Below, piece after piece: positions 35,620 through 43,674 of a stretch of 64,000 nucleotides of DNA. Made by a program: the position numbers and the translations under genes. The stretch is from Aureisphaera galaxeae. GTDB taxonomy: Bacteria; Bacteroidota; Bacteroidia; Flavobacteriales; Flavobacteriaceae. A model generated the notes under the pieces. It ran no database searches and was not told where the DNA came from. It saw only the letters and a program-made list of their open reading frames with translations. Numbering within the stretch: the first letter of the stretch is position 1; each line of letters opens with the position of its first letter. Where the stretch lies: NCBI RefSeq assembly GCF_028561275.1, contig NZ_JAQQTF010000010.1:182530-246529 (forward strand). The letters run 5' to 3'.

Positions 35620-37718
35620 TACATTTTTTTGAGGGAGAAATAAAAAGTAGTCCCCTCTCCTACCGTGCTTTCCAATTTAATATCCCCACCATGAAGTTCC
35701 ACGATTTTCTTGACCAGGGCCAAACCAATTCCTGTGGACTCTTTATGTTTATTCAAAGATTGAAATATTTTGAAAATCTTCTTGTGGTATTTTTTTTCAA
35801 TCCCTATACCATTGTCTTTAACAAAGAAGGCGTAATGATCCTCTTCCTCTTTCACTCCAACATCGATTATTCCCTTTTCCTTATCGCTGTAACGTAGCGC
35901 ATTTCCGAGTAGGTTTTGAAACAATTGGATTAGACGTGTACGATCACCACTTATTATTGGTAAGTTTGGTTCAATATTTACACTAATATGATCTGGGACA
36001 TATAGTAGATGCATTACATCTTTCAACAATTCATTGAGTTCTATCCTTTCTTTATTCAAAGAATCGGAATTAATGCTGCTGTAATTCAATATCCCCGTAA
36101 TAAGGCTTTCCATTCGTTCTAATGTGCCTTCAATAAGTTGAATGTTTTCCTTGGATTGTTCATTCAGCACCTCATCATTATCCTCCTTAATCCAGTTAAC
36201 CAAGGCATAAATACTTCGAAGCGGTGATTTAAGATCGTGCGATACAATATGGGCATACTCCTCCAATTCCTCATTACTTTTTTCCAATTGCTCCAAAAGG
36301 ATGGTATTTTTCTGCTGGACGATTTCACGTTCTTTCAACACGATCGCATTCTTGAGTTGCAGTGATACAAGCCGTGCTATGTTTCGAAGGGTTCTGAGGT
36401 GATCCTTGGTAAAATAATCTTTACTGGGATGTTCAGAATCGATAACGGCAATGACCTCCCCATCAAATAGAATGGGAACTGTAATCTCGGATAACCTAGA
36501 ATCGTCATCCATAATATATCGTGGATCTTTGGAGGTATCCCCTATACGTTCTGCTTTTCCCGATTGGGCTACCGAACCAACGATTCCCTGTCCCATTGGG
36601 ATCGAAATTTTATCTTTTATTTCACCATCCGAAGCCAATTTTTGTCCATAAGCAGCAATTTGCTCGAGGATATTTTCATTCGGGTGAACCAAGTATATAA
36701 CGCAATCTTCAGTTCCTAAATAATCTGCAATTTTATTCGTTATTTCCCATGCAATATTGTGGATGTCTACCTTTCCCAAAACAGAATGGGCTACTTGATT
36801 GATCACCTCTAACATCAAAGCCTTCTCACGTTCTAATGTTACATCTTCAATTAACGCAACCTGGTATTTTATTTTACCATGTTCATCTCTAATAGCACTT
36901 ACATTCGTCTTCGCCCAAAGCAGCGCCCCATCTTTCTTTATATAGCGCTTGTCGATTACGAAATTGTCAATCTTTCCAGCATCCATTTGTTCTAGTTTAT
37001 CCTTGCTCAATGGGAAATCTTCCTTTAAAGAGATGTCTTTAATGGAAAGATTAGATATATCTTCCTCGGAATATCCCAACAGATTTCTGAAGGTTTGGTT
37101 AGATTTAAGAAAGTTGCCGTTTTCGGTAAGAACAATTCCCACTGAGGAGTTGTCCAGGATAATATCCAGTTGACTTTTCTGCTCTTGAATGAGTTCGTTG
37201 GTCTCTTTTATATGCGTAATATCACGAACAATGCCTTGAGCGGCCACCGGATTACTATCTTTATCGTAGACCAAACTCGCATTAATTTGCACCCAACGAA
37301 CCCTTTTATCCTTGGTGAAAATTCGTGCCTGATAATTGGTAAAATGCCCTTTTTCACTTAGTTCCTTAAAGGAATCCATTGCGTACAAATAATCGTCCTT
37401 ATAAATAAGACTGATCACATTAAGTGGACCATCATCCAAAGTATGCGAAAATAAATCGGAAGCCGTCTCATTCATTTTAAGAACATTTCCGGCAAGATCC
37501 ATCACTACGTATGCATCTGCTATATTCTCGAATATTCCCTGCAACTGAGATGTTTTCTCAGTAACTAAGGTTTCTAATTTTGCTTTCGATTTTTGGAGTT
37601 CCTGATTTAATGAAAATAACTCGGCAGACTTTTCCTCCAATATTCGTTCTGCCGCCTTGCGGGCTTCTTTCTCACGAGCTAATGCTCGCTTAATTATGTC
37701 AATGGACTCTTTACTCAT
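35619..37718 (-). CDS. PAS-PAS-GAF sensor histidine kinase
   Basis: 699 residues, no membrane segment, so cytoplasmic. A short coiled coil (1-55) is followed by PAS at about 58-170 (FENIADAYVVMDLAG), PAS at about 185-300 (ILDNSSVGIVLTENG with SEEDISNLSIKDI), and GAF at about 310-460 (IPMGQGIVGSVAQSGKAERIGD). The HisKA phosphosite is SHDLKSPLRSIY, His near 495. The HATPase end has NALRYSD, DNGIGIEKKYHKKIFKIF and GIGLALVKKIVELHGG. It overlaps the H-NOX gene by 8 bp. Kinases beside H-NOX genes are commonly controlled by the haem protein, which fits this order. Confidence 0.95.
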   Translation of the reverse strand: MSKESIDIIKRALAREKEARKAAERILEEKSAELFSLNQELQKSKAKLETLVTEKTSQLQGIFENIADAYVVMDLAGNVLKMNETASDLFSHTLDDGPLNVISLIYKDDYLYAMDSFKELSEKGHFTNYQARIFTKDKRVRWVQINASLVYDKDSNPVAAQGIVRDITHIKETNELIQEQKSQLDIILDNSSVGIVLTENGNFLKSNQTFRNLLGYSEEDISNLSIKDISLKEDFPLSKDKLEQMDAGKIDNFVIDKRYIKKDGALLWAKTNVSAIRDEHGKIKYQVALIEDVTLEREKALMLEVINQVAHSVLGKVDIHNIAWEITNKIADYLGTEDCVIYLVHPNENILEQIAAYGQKLASDGEIKDKISIPMGQGIVGSVAQSGKAERIGDTSKDPRYIMDDDSRLSEITVPILFDGEVIAVIDSEHPSKDYFTKDHLRTLRNIARLVSLQLKNAIVLKEREIVQQKNTILLEQLEKSNEELEEYAHIVSHDLKSPLRSIYALVNWIKEDNDEVLNEQSKENIQLIEGTLERMESLITGILNYSSINSDSLNKERIELNELLKDVMHLLYVPDHISVNIEPNLPIISGDRTRLIQLFQNLLGNALRYSDKEKGIIDVGVKEEEDHYAFFVKDNGIGIEKKYHKKIFKIFQSLNKHKESTGIGLALVKKIVELHGGDIKLESTVGEGTTFYFSLKKM

Positions 37719-38253
37719 TTTGAGTTATACTGAATTTTACTTCAGTTCCATCCGGGCGAATTTTTTCCAGTAGTATGGTGGCGGAGGCATTAAAATGTTC
37801 GAAGGTCTTATTCATAAGGCCAAGTCCAAAATTATATAACGCTCTGCTAGAACTGTAAACCATAATTAAGCTTTTCGGAGTCTTATCCAAGACCTTAAAG
37901 GTAGGCAATTCTGCATCGGGATAGATCTTTCTAACTTCCACATGAATATGATTCTCTATAGAGGAGAGAAGATCAATGGGTGTATTATATATATCGAGTA
38001 AAAAACTATAATTAGTCACTAAGACGTTGAAAAAATGTTCACCGTAAACCAGAAGCAAATCATCTGGATCTATCTCGGTATGTTCACTTAAACGTGTCAA
38101 CAATTGCAACATCTCCGAAAATTCATACGTCCCAACCGCTGTATAAATTCCATTGGATTTAAGATCCGATTCCTCTATAATTCGGTCTACCATTTCTAAT
38201 CCGAATTTGGTCTCAACCAATTCTAGAAATTCTGTAAATACGATCCCTTTCAT
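37711..38253 (-). CDS. H-NOX haem nitric-oxide/oxygen-binding protein
   Basis: 180 residues, standard length. The proximal haem ligand is His 102 (SIENHIHVEVRKIYPDAELP), and the haem propionate-binding YxSxR motif is YSSSR at 133-137. The N-terminal MKGIVFTEFLELVETKFG is the family start. H-NOX proteins bind NO at low concentration and change the activity of a partner kinase or cyclase. No distal Tyr could be assigned by eye, so NO rather than O2 sensing is more likely but not proved. The ATG follows directly after the stop of the CheY-like gene, and the stop lies inside the kinase start. Confidence 0.94.
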   Translation of the reverse strand: MKGIVFTEFLELVETKFGLEMVDRIIEESDLKSNGIYTAVGTYEFSEMLQLLTRLSEHTEIDPDDLLLVYGEHFFNVLVTNYSFLLDIYNTPIDLLSSIENHIHVEVRKIYPDAELPTFKVLDKTPKSLIMVYSSSRALYNFGLGLMNKTFEHFNASATILLEKIRPDGTEVKFSITQNE

Positions 38254-38661
38254 CTACGGTTTTATTAGCTCGTTGTTCGTCCAGTAAGTTAATAAACATC
38301 TTATTCTTTCCATATATTCATTATACTTAAGGGGCTTTAGTATATATCCAGCTATCCCAATTTCATAGCAACTTAATAGATCATTTCGGTTTATTGAAGT
38401 TGTCAAAATAATGGTGGGAAGATATTTAAACCTACTATCTTGTTTTAAGATAGACAGAAATTCGAGACCAGACATTTTAGGCATATTTAGATCTAACAAA
38501 ATGATATCTGGAAGACCGCTTAGCTCCTCCAAATACCGCAATGCCTCTTCTCCATTTTCGGAAATTGCAATTTCATGATCTGCCTCTAGGGAATCAATGG
38601 TTCTTTTAAACTTTAAAACTTCTATCTGATCGTCCTCAATTAATAAGATGTTCAATTTCAC
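38254..38661 (-). CDS. CheY-like single-domain response regulator
   Basis: 135 residues, receiver domain only: IEDDQ at the N-terminus, Asp 57 in IILLDLNMPKMSGL, TTS near 85 and KPL near 109. The start is a GTG at 38661 (MKLNILLIEDDQ). As the first gene of the H-NOX operon it may be a phosphate sink or a relay intermediate to the Hpt. There is no output domain. Promoter P4 lies upstream. Confidence 0.92.
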   Translation of the reverse strand: MKLNILLIEDDQIEVLKFKRTIDSLEADHEIAISENGEEALRYLEELSGLPDIILLDLNMPKMSGLEFLSILKQDSRFKYLPTIILTTSINRNDLLSCYEIGIAGYILKPLKYNEYMERIRCLLTYWTNNELIKP

Positions 38662-38696
38662 AGCAATATTTAACTAAAGGTTAGGCTTTTAAAACC

Positions 38697-38786
38697 TAAA
38701 AATCGCTCAGTTGTCGGACTTATTGCATTTGTTACGGTCTAATGACCATAAAGTGTCGACGGATGGCAGTTAAGTGTCGACGAATG
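38697..38786 (-). promoter_or_regulatory. Promoter P4 with three 21-bp-phased boxes (upstream of the H-NOX operon)
   Basis: Minus strand: a weak -7-like GATTTTTA (38704-38697), giving a leader of about 29 bases. Boxes CATTAGACCG (38735-38744, weak), CATCCGTCGA (38756-38765) and CATTCGTCGA (38777-38786) start 21 bp apart, the first 31 bp from the -7 element. The last two also share flanks: the plus strand reads AAGTGTCGACGRATGG twice. No TTG at -33. This implies autoregulation of the signalling operon. Confidence 0.7.
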
Positions 38787-38803
38787 GTTTTCAATGCAGA
38801 TGC

Positions 38804-40072
38804 CTAATTCCTTTCTTTCAACCAAGAAACCAAAAAAGACAAATACTCATGACTCATCCATTGCGTTTCTAGATGGAAAAGGGTATGGCTAGCGTCCTTT
38901 ATTATCTTTATTTCCAAGGGTAGATCGGGGTTTTCACTCTGTAGCGCTTCTACATAGCGAATGCTCTTTTTGGTGTTTACATTTTTGTCATTCTCAGCCG
39001 ATATCTTAAGTACTGGGACCGTGCTCCCGGCCATTAGCGGAATCGGGTCGAAGTCTCCATTCTTCTCCCACCATATAGGGCGTTTTTTTCTAACACGGTG
39101 CGTCACAAAGGGAGCTATGACCGCAGAGAAAAATCCAAGCCCGATATCATTCTTAACCTCGTAAGAAAGCTGCTTTCTCGGAGTTTGCACCGAACCCACC
39201 ACATCGACCACAAAATCGATTTTATCCGTTTTACTGGCTACCAAATGACTTACCCAAGCTCCTTGGCTTATTCCCATAAGTCCAATTTTGTCTATGTTTA
39301 GCATGCGATCGGCTTTCATAAACTCCACGCCAGCAAGGGCATCACCTGCGAAATCGGAAAAGGAAGCATCGTGCCAAGTCCCCATCGATCTTCCGCATCC
39401 TCTTTTATCTGGTAATAGTACATGAAAACCTTCCGAAGCCAAATAATGCGCTTGGTATTGATACCAGAAACTATCCCGATCGCTATCCCCAGAACCATGA
39501 ATCATTACAATGCCTACCCTTTCATTTGTATCTTCCGGAATGAGCAGTGAACCCGTCAATTTCACTTCTCCATTATAATAGGCCACCTCTTTGGTCGTAT
39601 AAGGCCCCATTGCAATCTTAGTAAGTTCAAGACGCGTTTCGCTCTTGGGGAGATTCAAGACTAACTTTAATAGATCCCCTTCCCTTAGAATATTTAGTTC
39701 AGAAGTGAGGGAATCCTTATCCATATCAAAATTATTCACATCGATTTGGCGGAACAGATACGATTTATTGTTAGCGCGTATCGAGTCATAATGGTTCAGC
39801 ATAATATCCGAATTGGCACTCCAGGTAAGTTCGTACATCTTGTTTTCGGAAGATTGGTACCAACCTATCAAATCATCGAATTGTCGATTTTCATTAGGTA
39901 AAGGATATTGGTAAATAATGGATTCTTCTTCTACAGGTAAGGCATAGTAGATAAAAGGACTCATGAGCATAAGCCCTATGGTAATAAGTATTTTCTTTGA
40001 ACGTGATGAACGTAGGATTCTTTTCGCATACAGACTCTTAGAAACTGGAATGTGATGGGATTTGACTATCAT
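38804..40072 (-). CDS. Alpha/beta hydrolase with N-terminal membrane anchor
   Basis: 422 residues. A basic N-terminus and one hydrophobic helix (about 27-45) come first, then about 120 residues of unassigned beta-like sequence. The alpha/beta hydrolase domain has VGIVMIHGSGDSDRDSFWYQ (oxyanion HG motif), DKRGCGRSMG, nucleophile GISQGA (about 268-273), then SAENDKNV and a terminal ASHTLFH with the catalytic His. It may cleave esters or peptides in the periplasm; the substrate is unknown. Its 3' end lies just after the P4 boxes and it is transcribed on its own. Confidence 0.88.
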   Translation of the reverse strand: MIVKSHHIPVSKSLYAKRILRSSRSKKILITIGLMLMSPFIYYALPVEEESIIYQYPLPNENRQFDDLIGWYQSSENKMYELTWSANSDIMLNHYDSIRANNKSYLFRQIDVNNFDMDKDSLTSELNILREGDLLKLVLNLPKSETRLELTKIAMGPYTTKEVAYYNGEVKLTGSLLIPEDTNERVGIVMIHGSGDSDRDSFWYQYQAHYLASEGFHVLLPDKRGCGRSMGTWHDASFSDFAGDALAGVEFMKADRMLNIDKIGLMGISQGAWVSHLVASKTDKIDFVVDVVGSVQTPRKQLSYEVKNDIGLGFFSAVIAPFVTHRVRKKRPIWWEKNGDFDPIPLMAGSTVPVLKISAENDKNVNTKKSIRYVEALQSENPDLPLEIKIIKDASHTLFHLETQWMSHEYLSFLVSWLKERN

Positions 40073-40156
40073 ACCATTTGATTTATTAAGGGTTACAACT
40101 ACACCTCACAAAGCAAGACAACATTCCAAAGTCATCGGGATAATAAAAAGTAAACA

Positions 40157-41545
40157 ATGGTTAAGGAAGAAGTTAAATTGGTTATCCAAAAGTTAACGGC
40201 GCCTGAAAACTGCAGCTACTTACTATATTTGGTAAAAGTGAAACTCAATACCAGACAAATACAGATCCTATTTTTTGCTATAACCTTTTGTTTGGTTGGA
40301 CTCATTGTATTGCAGGTTAATTGGCTTAATAAGTCCATTAATTCTAACGAGCGCCTTTTCCTTCAGACCATGGATTTCGCCACCTATCGAGCTGCCGAAA
40401 TCTATAGGGAGCAATCCGACTTGCCCGAATATATCCATCGTAAGATTATAAACCCATCTACGGACACCCTAGGCATCGATGGAAAACTCAAACAGATAAT
40501 CAATACCGCTTTTCAGGAACGGAACTTACCCTTATCCTATACCTACGGGATATACAAGCAAGATGGGGTACATTCGAATCTCGTCTTTGGAGATACGGAG
40601 GTTTTCATTCTGGAGAATGCAAGCTGCACGCAAAAGCCCCAAGGTAAATTTTCATGGGCACCGCTCACATGCAATATGGGATATGGAGACGGTAATGACT
40701 ATCAGTTAGCCGTGCATCCCAATAAAGGTACTTTCATAGCCATTCAGGTACGGTATACCCTATTCCTGTCTATATTGTTTATCGCGCTTGTATTGTTTGG
40801 GTTTTACTATTTAACGAAAATTATCAAACGACAGAGAAAGGTTTCGGAAATGAAAAACGATTTCATCAACAACCTTACCCATGAGTTTAAAACCCCTATT
40901 TTCTCCATAAGTCTGGCTTCCAAGTCACTTCGAAAATCATTTGATTCGAAAATCTCGGATACGGAAGCAACTTTTCTGGATGTTATCGATACCGAAGGAG
41001 AAAGATTGAAACAACAAGTGAACCGGATTTTACAACTTTCCCTTCTGGAAAACAAAAAGATAGAGTTGGCTATTTCCAAAGTCAATTTACACGATTTAAT
41101 TAAAGGAGTTACGGATGACTTTTCCTTAATACTTGAAAAAGCGAAGGGGAAAATTCAATGGAAACTTAATGCCCCCAATGCGATAATCGAAGGAGATGAA
41201 TTACATTTAAGTAACTGTATTAAAAATATTGTGGACAATGCCATAAAATATTCTGAAGCTAGCCCCATGATTACCATCAGCACGCATCAAGGGCAAAATA
41301 GCCACATTAGGATTGTTTTTGAAGATAATGGGATTGGAATGGACAAGGAGAAACAGAAAAGAATATTCGATAAATTTTATAGAGTCGGCACGGGCGACCT
41401 TCACGATGTAAAAGGTTTCGGTGTGGGATTGAGTTATGTGAAAGAAATCATTATCCTTCATAAGGGATCCATCGTAGTAAAAAGCCAGAAAGGAAAGGGC
41501 AGTACTTTTACCATAGAATTACCAATGTATGAGCAAAAGGTATAA
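40157..41545 (+). CDS. Membrane sensor histidine kinase
   Basis: 462 residues from the ATG at 40157; the first 28 residues look atypical, so a GTG start nearer VKLNTRQIQILFFAITFC is possible. Membrane helices at about 35-54 and 197-217 frame a periplasmic sensor region of about 140 residues. HisKA phosphosite is NLTHEFKTPIFSI (His near 242). Then NCIKNIVDNAIKYSEASP, DNGIGMDKEKQKRIFDKFYRV and GFGVGLSYVKEI complete the ATPase. It overlaps the next gene by 17 bp, with which it forms a standard two-component pair. The ligand is unknown. Confidence 0.93.
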   Translation: MVKEEVKLVIQKLTAPENCSYLLYLVKVKLNTRQIQILFFAITFCLVGLIVLQVNWLNKSINSNERLFLQTMDFATYRAAEIYREQSDLPEYIHRKIINPSTDTLGIDGKLKQIINTAFQERNLPLSYTYGIYKQDGVHSNLVFGDTEVFILENASCTQKPQGKFSWAPLTCNMGYGDGNDYQLAVHPNKGTFIAIQVRYTLFLSILFIALVLFGFYYLTKIIKRQRKVSEMKNDFINNLTHEFKTPIFSISLASKSLRKSFDSKISDTEATFLDVIDTEGERLKQQVNRILQLSLLENKKIELAISKVNLHDLIKGVTDDFSLILEKAKGKIQWKLNAPNAIIEGDELHLSNCIKNIVDNAIKYSEASPMITISTHQGQNSHIRIVFEDNGIGMDKEKQKRIFDKFYRVGTGDLHDVKGFGVGLSYVKEIIILHKGSIVVKSQKGKGSTFTIELPMYEQKV

Positions 41546-42248
41546 CATACTATTAGCTGAAGACGACGAGAATCTGGGCTATATACTTTCGGAATACCTA
41601 AAGTTAAATGGCTTCGAAATTCGCTTGGTGAAAAATGGTGCAGATGCCCTCAAGGCCTTTCAGCAAGAGCCCTTCGGCCTAGGTATTTTTGATGTTATGA
41701 TGCCCATCATGGATGGATTCACACTAGCGAAACATATAAGGGAAGCGTCTTCTTCTTTCCCTATCATTTTTTTAACGGCAAAAGGCCTTAAAGTGGATGT
41801 CCTTAAAGGATTTAAGTTGGGTGCGGACGATTATATTAAGAAACCCGTGAATGAAGAAGAACTGGTAGCTCGCGTGCATGCGGTTTTACGAAGGACAACT
41901 TCTATGACCGAGGCAGAAGTACAAGAGGCATCTGTTTTTGAAATCGGACAATACCAATTCGATTATAAGAATCAGACGTTACAAATAGCCGACGAAACCG
42001 TTTCCCTTACACAAAGGGAATCCAATATTTTGAAACTTCTGTGCCAATACGAGGGAAAAATTCTAGATCGTAAAATGGCACTGCGAAAACTTTGGGGCAA
42101 TAGCGATTACTTTAACCGAAAGAGCATGGATGTATTTATCTACAAATTGCGGAAGTATCTCGCAAAAGATCCCAAAGTATCCATCAAGAACATTCATGGG
42201 AAAGGGTTTATTCTTGAGGTGAAAGAAACGCCGTATGGAGATTCTTAA
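41529..42248 (+). CDS. OmpR/PhoB-type response regulator
   Basis: 239 residues. Receiver with AEDDENLG, phospho-acceptor Asp 55 in GIFDVMMPIMDGF, LTAKG and KKPVNEEEL. The winged-helix output domain (about 140-232) has LTQRESNILKLLCQYEGKILDRKMALRKLWG and SMDVFIYKLRKYLAKDPKVSIKNIHGKGFIL. It is the partner of the overlapping kinase gene. Its target genes are not evident from this window. Confidence 0.95.
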   Translation: MSKRYNILLAEDDENLGYILSEYLKLNGFEIRLVKNGADALKAFQQEPFGLGIFDVMMPIMDGFTLAKHIREASSSFPIIFLTAKGLKVDVLKGFKLGADDYIKKPVNEEELVARVHAVLRRTTSMTEAEVQEASVFEIGQYQFDYKNQTLQIADETVSLTQRESNILKLLCQYEGKILDRKMALRKLWGNSDYFNRKSMDVFIYKLRKYLAKDPKVSIKNIHGKGFILEVKETPYGDS

Positions 42249-42263
42249 ATGGCCAAAGCCAAA

Positions 42264-42422
42264 CTAACGATCCGGATTATTCAGAATAATTAGGGCGGCA
42301 ATAACGCCAGGCACCCAACCACAAAGGGTTAATAAGATTACGATGATGATAGATCCACAGCCTTTATCGATGACTGCTAGGGGTGGAAATAAAATTGACA
42401 GGAGGACTCTCCAAAAACTCAT
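42264..42422 (-). CDS. Pmp3/YqaE-family small membrane protein
   Basis: A 52-residue frame, with ATG at 42420-42422 and TAG at 42264-42266. It reads MSFWRVLLSILFPPLAVIDKG, then GSIIIVILLTLCGWVPGVIAALIILNN. The SILFPPLAV and LLTLCGWVPGVIAAL blocks are the pattern of the Pmp3/UPF0057 proteolipid family, which has two membrane helices and is usually linked to salt or membrane stress. It converges on the response regulator gene with 15 bp between stops, and lies divergent from the LuxR-type gene. Confidence 0.9.
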   Translation of the reverse strand: MSFWRVLLSILFPPLAVIDKGCGSIIIVILLTLCGWVPGVIAALIILNNPDR

Positions 42423-42469
42423 GGGCTTAATGTACTAAGGTGATTCATCTATATGTGGCAGTAAAACTA

Positions 42470-42484
42470 CTTTTGTTACAAAAG
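42470..42484. promoter_or_regulatory. 15-bp palindrome upstream of the LuxR-type gene
   Basis: CTTTTGTTACAAAAG is a 7-bp perfect inverted repeat about one base, 27 bp before the ATG at 42512. It lies in the 89 bp between the divergent Pmp3 and LuxR-type genes and could be an operator for either or for the LuxR-type protein itself. Confidence 0.4.
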
Positions 42485-42511
42485 TGTTTCTCGTATATTA
42501 GCTCAACGAAC

Positions 42512-43561
42512 ATGAGAACGAAAATAGTATGCATCCTGTGTCTTCTTATGAGCCCATTTCTTTGGGCTCAATATCAGTTTTCTGGTAAAGTGAATGAGGA
42601 ACACTTGGACGGAAGAATCTATCTCTCTGTAGTAGAGGATTATAGAAAAATTTCTGGAGTGTATCCTGAGCAAATTCTGGCAGAGACACAAGCCGACTCT
42701 ACGGGTCACTTTCGTTTTTCGGGCAACAACCTTCCAGATGAAAATCGAATTTATCGCATCCATATCGACAATTGCGATGAGGAAGAAGAACGGTTGAATC
42801 ATTTTACGGGACATTGCCCCAACAGTAAGGAGATCGTTTTTGTAGCCAATAATGCAACTACTTTGCTACTACCCTTCTCTTTCGAAAATGAAATGTTCTG
42901 CGAAGTGGTTTCCAAAAATGAACAGTCGAAGGCCTTACTGAAAATCGATTCCCTAAAGAGCGATATGCGTTTTGCCTTTGGTACGTATCGCAGCGAAGCC
43001 AACCGAAAGCTTAACTCCAAAAAGTGGTTCAGTATCTTACAACAGTATGGCGAGCAACTTCAGGAACCCTTGGCAGAATTGTACAGTTATGCCTTCCTTA
43101 GTGACCGAAGCAACGAATTGTATGGTTACTATCTTGAGGATTTAAAGAAGAACACCTATTACGATAATCTATTGGTGCGTCTTCAGGAAAAGTATCCTGA
43201 AAGCCCATATACCGAACAATATGCGGCCGAGCTGCAATCCGATCGGTATCTCATCGCCCAACATGCCAAGAGTAGCCTACCCTGGTGGTTCTGGTTACTT
43301 GGAGGTGTATTATCGGTTTCCTTACTGGGGAATTATTACTTCTTCAGAAAAAATAGAAAGCTGCAACAAAAAGAAGTTGGCAAGTCCCATTTAACACAGC
43401 AAGAAAATAAGGTGCTGGAGCTTATCCTTCAAGATAAAAGCAATAAGGAAATAGCCTCCCAGCTTTTTGTAAGCGTTAGTACCGTGAAAACGCACATTAA
43501 TAACGTATATAAAAAACTAAATGTGTCCTCCCGAGACGAAGTAAAGAAGAAACTGGCTTAG
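42512..43561 (+). CDS. Membrane-anchored LuxR-type transcription regulator
   Basis: 349 residues from the ATG at 42512, which gives a clean signal peptide (MRTKIVCILCLLMSPFLWAQ); the frame is open further upstream. The next 230 residues should be periplasmic, with a beta-rich start (YQFSGKVNEEHLDGRIYLSV) and Cys residues. One membrane helix (WWFWLLGGVLSVSLLGNYYFF, about 255-275) leads to a cytoplasmic GerE/LuxR helix-turn-helix (LTQQENKVLELILQDKSNKEIASQLFVSVSTVKTHINNVYKKL). This inverted one-component layout occurs in Flavobacteria. It signals across the inner membrane with no kinase; the signal is unknown. Confidence 0.88.
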   Translation: MRTKIVCILCLLMSPFLWAQYQFSGKVNEEHLDGRIYLSVVEDYRKISGVYPEQILAETQADSTGHFRFSGNNLPDENRIYRIHIDNCDEEEERLNHFTGHCPNSKEIVFVANNATTLLLPFSFENEMFCEVVSKNEQSKALLKIDSLKSDMRFAFGTYRSEANRKLNSKKWFSILQQYGEQLQEPLAELYSYAFLSDRSNELYGYYLEDLKKNTYYDNLLVRLQEKYPESPYTEQYAAELQSDRYLIAQHAKSSLPWWFWLLGGVLSVSLLGNYYFFRKNRKLQQKEVGKSHLTQQENKVLELILQDKSNKEIASQLFVSVSTVKTHINNVYKKLNVSSRDEVKKKLA

Positions 43562-43674
43562 AGTCGGTTACCGAAATTCCACCGGGGGTCTAGCCCCTAT
43601 TTCCAACGTCCATTCCTTTCCTTTTTTCGCGATCGAATTCATCTTCGTACCATCAACTCAAAAACCGAACAAAG

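Noticed and set aside
38756..38782. GTCGAC palindromes in the boxes taken as restriction sites or independent operators
   Set aside because: The palindrome is not kept in other boxes (TAGAC, TCGAT), whereas the directed 10-bp unit and 21-bp step are, so direct repeats explain them better.
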